NCBI GenBank assembly: GCA_002298925.1
Contig: DBMM01000031.1
Span: forward strand, 1 to 5,929
Direction: 5' to 3'
From: Geobacter sp. UBA698
GTDB lineage: Bacteria > Desulfobacterota > Desulfuromonadia > Geobacterales > Pseudopelobacteraceae
DNA: 5,929 nucleotides
Positions 1-5,227 of the stretch are shown piece by piece. A program made the position numbers and the translations under genes. The notes beneath the pieces were generated by a model, which was given only the letters and a program-made list of their open reading frames with translations, made no database searches and was not told the DNA's origin. Within the stretch, counting starts at the first letter, position 1, and every line of letters begins with the position of its first letter.

Positions 1-218
1 CCCCCTTCGCCCCGATCGGCAAGGAGATGAAGATCAAGGACACCATCGGACTGCTGGAGGCCATGAAGCTTTTCTCCCCCCTCTCTCTCAATAACTGCAA
101 CCCCGGGGGATGTTTCTACGATCCTGAAAAGGAATACGAAGTGGTTCGGGTCATTCCCACCCCCGGGCAGGCCGTTAACAAAGGGGATCTTCTTTTCGTC
201 ATCAAGGAGGCGGCATAA
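1..218 (+). CDS. Biotin carboxyl carrier protein, C-terminal biotinyl domain (5' end outside window)
   Basis: The reading frame is open from base 3 to the TAA at 216-218, and the gene starts before the window. The visible 72 residues are the second half of a biotinyl domain. A GLLEAMKLF stretch carries the biotinyl lysine (codon 66-68) in the classical EAMK motif, and the end reads GQAVNKGDLLFVIK, matching the GxxVxxGdxLfxI strand pair that closes this fold. Such proteins carry CO2 on biotin between a biotin carboxylase and a carboxyltransferase in acetyl-, propionyl- or other acyl-CoA (or ketone) carboxylases in the cytoplasm. The spacing is odd: about 33 residues lie between EAMK and GQAV, against roughly 20 in ordinary carriers, and the extra part (NNCNPGGCFYDPEKE) contains two cysteines. 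The frame resumes the motif cleanly afterwards, so a frameshift is unlikely. The domain call is firm; which carboxylase it serves is unknown. Confidence 0.85.
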   Translation, partial: PFAPIGKEMKIKDTIGLLEAMKLFSPLSLNNCNPGGCFYDPEKEYEVVRVIPTPGQAVNKGDLLFVIKEAA

Positions 219-377
219 TCATCTGAACCGCGATCTCGATAATTTGCGAAATCGTTACCAGGCGACCATTCCGCTGTAACGCTGAAGTAGTAGAATGACA
301 AACTAGACACAGTATATGTAATTTCAAACCGTTACAGCTATCGATCAACAAAATAGAAACCTGAAAGAAGAGATGAC
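219..377 (+). promoter_or_regulatory. Intergenic region with 9-bp inverted repeat ahead of the reductase gene
   Basis: This 159-bp gap has no convincing gene. It contains an exact 9-bp inverted repeat, GCTGTAACG at 273-281 and CGTTACAGC at 330-338, with a third partial copy CGTTAC at 253-258. The stretch between the arms is AT-rich (about 295-325, with ATGACA and TATGTAATTT) and could hold a promoter, but no good -35/-10 pair is visible. The layout would suit an operator for a repressor of the downstream reductase-thiolase genes. That is inference from symmetry alone. A purine-rich GAAGAG at 367-372 serves as ribosome binding site for the ATG at 378. Confidence 0.35.
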
Positions 378-1121
378 ATGAAAAGATTAGAAGGAAAAAT
401 TGCTGTTGTAACAGGTGGTTCCAGGGGGATTGGAGCTTCAATCGCGAAAGAGCTTGGTAGGGAAGGAGCGACGGTTGTTATCAATTACAACCACAGCCAC
501 GAACATGCGCAAAAGGTTGTTGAACAGATCACGGCCATGGGCAGTTCAGCCATTGCCCTGCAAGCGGATATCTCGGAAGCGGAAGCTACCAAAATATTCA
601 TCGAAAAGGTTCTGGAGAAGTACGGCCGGCTTGATATTCTGGTTAACAATGCCGGAATTACACGAGACAAGACTTTCAAGAAAATGTCTTTTGAAGAATG
701 GCACAAAGTCATCGATACGAACCTGTCTTCAGCTTTCAACACCTGCAAGATCGCCCTGCCGGCAATGCTCGAACAAAAATACGGTCGGATTATCAATATC
801 AGTTCGGTAATTGGTCAATCCGGTGGTTTCGGCCAATCAAACTATGCCGCCGCAAAAGCAGGTCTGATCGGCTTTACCAAGTCGCTTGCCCTGGAGACGG
901 CCAGGGGTGGTGTCACCGTAAATGCCATCTGCCCCGGGTTCATCGCCACGGAGATGGTTGCCGAAATGCCCGATACTGTTCTGGAGGCGATTGTCGCACA
1001 GATCCCCATGAAGAGACTGGGCAAACCGGAAGAGATTGCCAGGGCCGTGGTCTATGTGTGCGAAAGTGAATATATGACCGGTGAATGCCTCAACCTGAAC
1101 GGCGGGCTTTACATGCAATAG
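378..1121 (+). CDS. phaB: Short-chain dehydrogenase, acetoacetyl-CoA reductase (PhaB) type
   Basis: This is a complete 247-residue classical short-chain dehydrogenase, the usual length of the FabG/PhaB group. The Rossmann motif TGGSRGIG is at residues 12-19, NNAG at 90-93, the structural Asn at 115, and the catalytic Ser143, Tyr156 and Lys160 keep FabG-like spacing (YAAAK at 156-160). The C-terminal part (IATEMV, IVAQIPMKRLGKPEEIA, LNGGLYM) resembles PhaB acetoacetyl-CoA reductases more than FabG. The predicted reaction is therefore NADPH-dependent reduction of acetoacetyl-CoA (or a similar beta-ketoacyl-CoA) to the 3-hydroxy ester, or its reverse. It lies after a biotin carrier gene and 76 bp before a thiolase, so a role in CoA-ester metabolism is more likely than in fatty acid synthesis. 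No polyhydroxyalkanoate synthase is visible, so polymer formation is not shown. Oxidation of another secondary alcohol or hydroxyacyl-CoA remains possible. Confidence 0.8.
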   Translation: MKRLEGKIAVVTGGSRGIGASIAKELGREGATVVINYNHSHEHAQKVVEQITAMGSSAIALQADISEAEATKIFIEKVLEKYGRLDILVNNAGITRDKTFKKMSFEEWHKVIDTNLSSAFNTCKIALPAMLEQKYGRIINISSVIGQSGGFGQSNYAAAKAGLIGFTKSLALETARGGVTVNAICPGFIATEMVAEMPDTVLEAIVAQIPMKRLGKPEEIARAVVYVCESEYMTGECLNLNGGLYMQ

Positions 1122-1163
1122 CCCCCTTCTCATCTAGTTGGACAAAGGGATTTAAAAGTTTAA

Positions 1164-1178
1164 ACCATTTAAAATGGT
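1164..1178. promoter_or_regulatory. Palindrome ahead of thiolase gene, possible operator
   Basis: The arms ACCATTT and AAATGGT form a perfect 7-bp dyad around a single central A. It sits in an AT-rich 76-bp gap, next to an overlapping GTTTAAAC palindrome (1158-1165) and about 20 bp before the thiolase start codon. A one-base centre makes a poor RNA hairpin, so a protein-binding DNA site is the better reading. The ribosome binding site AAGGAG (1187-1192) follows immediately, so a bound protein would block expression of the thiolase. No regulator gene is present in the window. Confidence 0.3.
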
Positions 1179-1197
1179 CAATCGATAAGGAGCATTT

Positions 1198-2370
1198 ATG
1201 AGAGACGTATATTTGATAGGCATAGGCCAGACCCCCATCACCAAAAACCGCGGCGTTCGCGGCCGATATATGGCAGCGGAAGCCATTGACAAAGCGATTG
1301 CGCATGCCGGTATCGATCGGAAGCAGATCGACATGCTCGTAACTGGCAATATGACCAGCGGCATTTTGGCCCACCAAACGCAAATGGGGGCTTTGATTGC
1401 AGAATATGCCGGTTTGCGCGGTATCGAGGCCATGAACGTCGAGGCGGCCTGTGGCTCCAGTGCTGCCGCGACACGCCTTGGAGTGATGAGCGTTGGGGGG
1501 GGCTATCACGATGTAGCGCTGGTCTGCGGCATTGAGCGCATGACACATGTACCCAACGAAAGGTTGACTGCTGCACTGGCAACTGCCGCAGACTGGGAAC
1601 TCGATGGTGAGAACACTGTCTCCTTCATTTCGCTGAATGCACGACTGATGCGGCGCTACATGGATACCTACGGAGTCACCGCAAAAGACTTCGGCCACTT
1701 TGCAATCAACGCCCATGACAACGGCCTCACCAATCCCAACGCTTTTCTGCGCAAGAAGCTTGATATGGAGACCTACCTCAATTCCCGCATGCTGGTCGAT
1801 CCGGTCAAGCTGTTTGATGCGCCCCCCGTGTGTGACGGCGCCGCAGCGATCCTGCTGGCAACGGAGGAGGTTGCCCGGACCGCGCATCGCAACGGTCTCC
1901 CCTTGATCAAGGTGGCCGGGTCGGCCATTGGCACCGACTCGCCCGGTCTCGATTCTCGCCGCGATATGCTGGTGCTGGATGGCGTGGCATTATCTACCCG
2001 CAGAGCCCTGGAGCAGGCTGGCATTACGAACGAAGATATCGATATCTTCGAGCCGCACGATGCCTACACCATTATTACGGCCCTGAGCCTGGAGGCCGCA
2101 GGCTTCGCCAAAAAGGGGATGGGCGTTCATTTCGGCAAGGATGGCGAGATCACCCGCACGGGCAAGCTGCCGATCTGTACCTTCGGCGGTCTCAAATCCC
2201 GCGGCCACCCCGTAGGCGCCACCGGTGCCTATCAGCTGGTCGAAACCTATATGCAGCTGACCGGTACCGCCGGCGAAAACCAGGTGCCGGATCCGGAATT
2301 TGCCCTGGTGCAGAATATCGGCGGAACCGGCACCACCGTCATCAGCCATGTTCTGAAGCGCTGCTCTTAA
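1198..2370 (+). CDS. Thiolase-family protein, SCP-x/archaeal acetyl-CoA acetyltransferase type
   Basis: This is a complete 390-residue protein with a strong AAGGAG ribosome binding site 5 bases before the ATG. The nucleophilic cysteine is Cys85 in VEAACGSSAAA. The C-terminal half has EPHDAYT (His288), the HDAF/Y motif typical of the SCP-x-like thiolase branch in place of NEAFA, and RGHPVGATGAY (His337). The final glycine loop reads NIGGTGTT (373-380), so the second catalytic cysteine of degradative and biosynthetic thiolases (CxGGG) is absent, as is common in this branch. Members cleave or form beta-ketoacyl-CoA with CoA/acetyl-CoA; many have an adjacent DUF35 OB-fold partner, which is not seen here. 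With the PhaB-like reductase upstream, the likely job is interconversion of acetyl-CoA and a beta-ketoacyl-CoA in the cytoplasm. Chain-length and direction are not readable. A lipid-transfer-type function without thiolase activity is a lesser alternative. Confidence 0.85.
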   Translation: MRDVYLIGIGQTPITKNRGVRGRYMAAEAIDKAIAHAGIDRKQIDMLVTGNMTSGILAHQTQMGALIAEYAGLRGIEAMNVEAACGSSAAATRLGVMSVGGGYHDVALVCGIERMTHVPNERLTAALATAADWELDGENTVSFISLNARLMRRYMDTYGVTAKDFGHFAINAHDNGLTNPNAFLRKKLDMETYLNSRMLVDPVKLFDAPPVCDGAAAILLATEEVARTAHRNGLPLIKVAGSAIGTDSPGLDSRRDMLVLDGVALSTRRALEQAGITNEDIDIFEPHDAYTIITALSLEAAGFAKKGMGVHFGKDGEITRTGKLPICTFGGLKSRGHPVGATGAYQLVETYMQLTGTAGENQVPDPEFALVQNIGGTGTTVISHVLKRCS

Positions 2371-2407
2371 GTATAGAAAACCGATTTAAACGCCCTCCTG
2401 GAGACTG

Positions 2408-2463
2408 TGCCAGCCCTGCTGGCATGATTGGAGCCGCGATAGTACCTCCCGAAAAAACGGGAG
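2408..2463 (+). promoter_or_regulatory. Two tandem hairpins in leader of the 60-residue gene
   Basis: In the 122-bp gap after the thiolase stop there are two perfect stem-loops in a row. The first is TGCCAGC/GCTGGCA (2408-2414 and 2418-2424) with a CCT loop. The second is CTCCCG/CGGGAG (2446-2451 and 2458-2463) with an all-A loop of six. Neither is followed by a T-tract, so they are not ordinary terminators. They stand 30-85 bases before the start codon at 2493. They could be mRNA-processing or stabilising structures, or part of a regulatory leader. I recognise no known riboswitch family. Confidence 0.4.
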
Positions 2464-2492
2464 AAATAAGATCACAAACAAGGAGATCAACA

Positions 2493-2675
2493 ATGCAATC
2501 AGAGACTTGTTTTTGCGGAAATTGCCAGGAAACCACCACGAACTATGCCGGCCAGAATATCCATGACAGCCACTGGCTGGAGGAACTGGGAGACATGTTT
2601 GAGGCAGCTGTGGAAGGGATCAAAAAAGTGCAAACGCTTTCCGCCTGTTTCTATGATAGAATGACCGGGGTCTGA
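2493..2675 (+). CDS. Small 60-residue Cys-containing protein, unknown function
   Basis: I do not recognise the family. The frame is open from 2424, but the ATG at 2493 has an excellent AAGGAG ribosome binding site (2480-2485) seven bases upstream, which decides the start and gives 60 residues. The N-terminus has a compact cysteine cluster CFCGNC (Cys6, Cys8, Cys11), with one more cysteine at 52. Residues about 24-47 (HDSHWLEELGDMFEAAVEGI onward) look like an amphipathic, mostly acidic helix with two histidines. There is no signal peptide or membrane segment. It follows the thiolase by 122 bp on the same strand and precedes a terminator, so it may be the last gene of that unit. A metal-binding accessory protein is conceivable, but this is only suggested by the cysteines. 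The good ribosome binding site supports it being translated. Confidence 0.6.
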   Translation: MQSETCFCGNCQETTTNYAGQNIHDSHWLEELGDMFEAAVEGIKKVQTLSACFYDRMTGV

Positions 2676-2692
2676 AAAACCAGCTACCGAGA

Positions 2693-2726
2693 GTGGCGCG
2701 TCCCGGTAACCGGGTCCACACTTTTT
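2693..2726 (+). terminator. Weak candidate rho-independent terminator after the small gene
   Basis: A stem with outer GTGG/CCAC (2693-2696, 2716-2719) and inner CCCGG/CCGGG (2702-2706, 2710-2714) is followed by TTTTT at 2722-2726. The asymmetric internal loop of five against one base weakens it. It lies 18 bases after the stop of the 60-residue gene, the right place for a first terminator before the stronger hairpin downstream. Confidence 0.3.
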
Positions 2727-2752
2727 CCCCTTGAATACTAAGCAGCCACATA

Positions 2753-2784
2753 AAAGCCCCTGCTTTGCAAAAAGCAGGGGCTTT
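2753..2784. terminator. Strong bidirectional terminator hairpin between convergent genes
   Basis: Arms AAAGCCCCTGCTTT (2753-2766) and AAAGCAGGGGCTTT (2771-2784) form a perfect 14-bp stem closed by a GCAA tetraloop. The A/T-rich ends give a U-rich tail in either direction (CTTTCATTT on +, CTTTTATG on -). It lies between the 3' ends of the + strand thiolase/small-gene unit and the - strand peptidase gene, so it probably stops transcription from both sides. Confidence 0.85.
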
Positions 2785-2840
2785 CATTTAACCGTACGAC
2801 TCTTTCAATGTTTGCTTTCTTGGCTCTTAGTCGGCTTTAG

Positions 2841-4010
2841 TCACACAAAAACGATATCGTCGCTCAGCTTCGTTAACCGCACACCACCGTTAGCACTCAC
2901 CGCAAAATCATTTTCAATGCCGATCACACCCAGGCCGGGGAAGACGAATTTCGGCTCTAACGCCAGGACCTGACCGGCTTGCAGCGGTGCCTTGAATCCC
3001 TGGGCTATAATTGGAAACTCGTCCAGCTCCAGGCCGACACCGTGACCGACAAACTTGGCATTCTCCCCGGGCGCCCCCATGAAGTTCTTGCCAAGACCGG
3101 CTTTTTCAGCCCGTTCCAGGGCGCCGGCGAAAAGCTCTTCGGAGATGCTCCCCGGTTTCAGGTTTTCCGCTACGTAGGCCTGAATCTCCAGGGCCGTGTC
3201 GAAGGCGTGCTGCATCTCCGTCCCGAGCGAGCCGATCACGAAGACCCTGGTCATGTCAATGATATAGCCGTTAAAGATGCCGGCAAAGTCCATCACGATC
3301 GGCGCGTTACTCTCGATCAGCTCTGTCGATGCTCCCTGAGGAGAGGCTGCGGAGAGACCGCGGCCGGTGACCGGGCCATCGAAGAAACCGGGCTGGGCGG
3401 CATGCCGTCCGGATACGGTCAGTCCCTGGAATAGTTCCTGGTTAAAGGCCCGCATCCGCACGTGCCCTTCACTGCCCGCCTTACGCAGACGGCACTCGAA
3501 CTCGGCGGACAGGTCGATCTCCCGCATCCCCGCTTTCAAGAACTGGGGAACCTGGGCAAATACAGCGCAGAGGCGATCGCCAGCGGCATGCATCTGCTCC
3601 AGTTCCCAGTCGGATTTCACCGAGCGGATCTCACGGTTGACAGCGGAAATATCCAGCAATTCCCGTCCTGCCAGCAGCTTGGTGTAAAAGTTATACTGCT
3701 GTACCGGCAGGACATCTAAGGTCAGCCCGATTTTCTTGATCTCAGCGCCGAACAGTGCCGGAAACTCCTTGCTGGACGGAAACGGACGGATATCGCCCAG
3801 CGGCGACTCCTCCTTGGCCCTGATGAGGCTTTTGCGCACCAGCAGCAGCGCTTCACCCTGGCCAGGCACCCACAGCACCGCGTTCTGGCGGGTTCCGGCA
3901 AAATAGTAGACATCGATCGGAAATATGATCAGGGCGCCATCGATCCCCTGACCCTGCAGTTCCTGCTGCAAGCGGGCGATACGATGGTCCGATTCAGCCT
4001 TGCTTACCAT
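2841..4010 (-). CDS. M24-family metallopeptidase (Xaa-Pro aminopeptidase-like)
   Basis: This cytoplasmic pita-bread peptidase is 389 residues from the preferred start. An N-terminal creatinase-like domain covers about residues 1-130, and the catalytic M24 domain about 135-385. The five metal ligands of the family are in order: Asp241 (VMDFAG), Asp252 (IIDMTR), His323 (GHGVGLELDEFP), Glu352 (ALEPKF) and Glu366 (GIENDF). The 11-residue Asp-Asp and 29-residue His-Glu spacings match PepP-type enzymes. It should remove N-terminal residues before proline or cleave X-Pro dipeptides using two Mn/Co ions. The frame extends to an ATG at 4025, but the ATG at 4010 is better placed behind GGGGGA (4021-4016), whereas the upstream ATG has no ribosome binding site. 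The start overlaps the nitroreductase stop (ATGGTAA), suggesting translational coupling. The exact peptide preference is not readable. Confidence 0.88.
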   Translation of the reverse strand: MVSKAESDHRIARLQQELQGQGIDGALIIFPIDVYYFAGTRQNAVLWVPGQGEALLLVRKSLIRAKEESPLGDIRPFPSSKEFPALFGAEIKKIGLTLDVLPVQQYNFYTKLLAGRELLDISAVNREIRSVKSDWELEQMHAAGDRLCAVFAQVPQFLKAGMREIDLSAEFECRLRKAGSEGHVRMRAFNQELFQGLTVSGRHAAQPGFFDGPVTGRGLSAASPQGASTELIESNAPIVMDFAGIFNGYIIDMTRVFVIGSLGTEMQHAFDTALEIQAYVAENLKPGSISEELFAGALERAEKAGLGKNFMGAPGENAKFVGHGVGLELDEFPIIAQGFKAPLQAGQVLALEPKFVFPGLGVIGIENDFAVSANGGVRLTKLSDDIVFV

Positions 4011-4540
4011 GTTGATTTCCCCCATTCTTCAAAGAAAGCGATCTCGCTGAGCGGCTTACGGGGACGCGGTTTGGGTTCCTGGTCAGGGTAACCGAGGGGT
4101 GTCACACCGACCACCCGCACGGCGTCGGGAATACCCAGCCTCAGCTTCATTTCCGCTTCATCAAAAAGCCCCATCCAGCAGGTGCCAAGTCCCACAGCAT
4201 GGGCTGCCAGGCAGATATGTTCAAAAGCGATGGCTGCATCTGCCACAAAGTAATCGATGCCGTGACTCAGATCGGACTCGGTCGGGTCGGCACAGATCAC
4301 AATGGCAACCGGCGCCTGAAGAAATGCCTTCTTGCCGGGATTATCCTCCGCAAAGGCCGAGAGCATGGACTCTTTCCGCGCAGGATCCGTCAGCACCAGA
4401 AAACGCCAGCACTGCATATTCTTCCAGGATGGTGCCAGACGGGCAGCATCCAGAATCTGTTCGATCTTTTCCGGTTCAACCGGAATGTCCTTGTATTTTC
4501 TGATGCTGCGCCTGTCACGAATAACCTGGAAAATGTCCAT
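4004..4540 (-). CDS. Nitroreductase-family FMN oxidoreductase
   Basis: This is a 178-residue protein of normal length for a single-domain nitroreductase. The N-terminal FMN phosphate-binding motif is RRSIRKY (10-16), followed by LAPSWKNMQCWRF (35-47), equivalent to the PSxxNxQPWRF motif. The central helix is FVADAAIAFEHICLAAHAVGLGTCWMG (98-124), and the C-terminal VTPLGYPDQEPKPRPRKPLSEI (147-167) closes the FMN site. Such enzymes use NAD(P)H to reduce quinones, nitroaromatics, enones or other acceptors; the native substrate here is unknown. The frame runs open to 4636, but the residues before the ATG at 4540 do not look like family sequence, and AGGG (4551-4548) stands before that ATG, so the shorter start is chosen. 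Its stop overlaps the start of the downstream peptidase, and the DUF6125 gene ends 65 bp upstream, consistent with one transcript. Confidence 0.88.
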   Translation of the reverse strand: MDIFQVIRDRRSIRKYKDIPVEPEKIEQILDAARLAPSWKNMQCWRFLVLTDPARKESMLSAFAEDNPGKKAFLQAPVAIVICADPTESDLSHGIDYFVADAAIAFEHICLAAHAVGLGTCWMGLFDEAEMKLRLGIPDAVRVVGVTPLGYPDQEPKPRPRKPLSEIAFFEEWGKSTW

Positions 4541-4605
4541 ATCGGTACCCTGCCTTATACTCCGTAATTGAAAACTGCAATGGGGGTAACATACATCAAA
4601 CAGCT

Positions 4606-5151
4606 TTATGTTTCGAGCTGAAACTCCCAGGCGCACCAGAAATCCTCGGGATGCTCATCGGGCGGGCAGGCGATGCAAGTGGTCCTGATGCGTGGATCAA
4701 TGGCCTTGGCGAACTCGGAGTACTCGACTATGCCCACCGACTTGCAGGGGTGATCAGCCAGCCCCTTGCGCTTGCGGGCGGATTGAACCCGGCAGTCCAG
4801 CATCTTGAACACAGCACGGGTGTCTGTGACCTCGACACATTCCTGCAGGTTGAGACGGGCATAAAAACGGTGCTTGAGGCATTCCACCAGAGCCGGAATG
4901 CCGCCGCCCGCTTTAAGACCGAGGCGCTCCATGATCCGCTTGGCCTCAATGACCGTAAAGTAGCGCCAGGCCTCGATATCGAGATCAACGGCCACCTCCA
5001 TGCCGTAGCGTTTCTCTATGGCCTGGAACCAGACCCCATCGTGGGCCAGCCAGTTCTTGGCATCATCCACGATTATCTTGATCAACTCTTCCTTGCTGAG
5101 ATCCTTGAGAAGGCTGACCCCCTCGTCACCGGCACGTTCGGCACTCGACAT
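4606..5151 (-). CDS. DUF6125-like cytosolic protein, function unknown
   Basis: This 181-residue soluble protein is recalled as the DUF6125 type annotated only as cytosolic protein in Desulfuromonas/Geobacter relatives; that match is from memory. The N-terminal LSKEELIKIIVDDAKNWLAH (18-37) is followed by an alpha-helical stretch with EAWRYFTVIEAKRIMERLGL (60-79). The C-terminal half is cysteine-rich: LDCRVQSARKRKGL (Cys120), HPCKSVGIVEY (Cys136), TTCIACPPDEHP (Cys159, Cys162) and FWCAWEF (Cys173). The clustering suggests a metal or cofactor site. A resemblance to the aminothiazoline-carboxylate hydrolase-like group is possible but unproven. The frame continues to 5343, but the ATG at 5151 has a strong GGGGAGG (5164-5158) ribosome binding site, and the extra 64 residues only overlap the symporter gene in another frame. 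It lies 76 bp after the symporter and 65 bp before the nitroreductase on the same strand. Confidence 0.8.
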   Translation of the reverse strand: MSSAERAGDEGVSLLKDLSKEELIKIIVDDAKNWLAHDGVWFQAIEKRYGMEVAVDLDIEAWRYFTVIEAKRIMERLGLKAGGGIPALVECLKHRFYARLNLQECVEVTDTRAVFKMLDCRVQSARKRKGLADHPCKSVGIVEYSEFAKAIDPRIRTTCIACPPDEHPEDFWCAWEFQLET

Positions 5152-5169
5152 GATATTCCTCCCCACAAA

Positions 5170-5220
5170 GCCCCCCGTCCAGTCGGCTACCCCCTCCTGA
5201 ATCAGGAGGGGGATGGGGGC
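5170..5220. repeat. GC-rich palindrome, possible dispersed palindromic repeat
   Basis: CCCCCTCCTGA (5190-5200) and TCAGGAGGGGG (5202-5212) form an exact 11-bp inverted repeat around one base. Outer arms GCCCCCCGTCC (5170-5180) and GGATGGGGGC (5211-5220) can pair in an alternative, larger fold with one bulged C and one G-U pair. There is no T-tract after it on the - strand, so it is not a standard terminator. The C-rich/G-rich style with an ATGGGGGCGGTTAAA flank resembles short palindromic repeats scattered in intergenic regions of many deltaproteobacterial genomes; this is from memory. It sits between the symporter stop and the DUF6125 start and could modulate readthrough or mRNA decay. Confidence 0.55.
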
Positions 5221-5227
5221 GGTTAAA

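Noticed and set aside
75..115. Possible frameshift in the biotin carrier at the C-rich tract
   Set aside because: The same frame carries both the EAMK motif before and the GQAVNKGDLLFVIK motif after the odd stretch, so a single frameshift cannot explain it.
1090..1887. 265-residue open frame on the - strand opposite the thiolase
   Set aside because: It is antisense to a well-supported thiolase with all motifs, its translation resembles no protein family, and it has no convincing ribosome binding site.
2664..2720. Resemblance of GGGACGCGCCACTC on the - strand to a cyclic-di-GMP (GEMM) riboswitch core
   Set aside because: Only a short fragment matches, the rest of the aptamer is missing, and no gene follows in that direction; it lies downstream of the peptidase.
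2979..3434. 151-residue open frame on the + strand inside the peptidase region
   Set aside because: It is antisense to the M24 peptidase, whose five metal ligands are intact.
4554..4580. TTGCAG / TATAAG promoter candidate for the nitroreductase on the - strand
   Set aside because: The spacer is only 15 bases, and the predicted start would fall after the ribosome binding site, leaving almost no leader.
4651..5226. 191-residue open frame on the + strand opposite the DUF6125 gene
   Set aside because: It is the antisense shadow of a conserved-looking gene with a strong start site; its own translation shows no domain.
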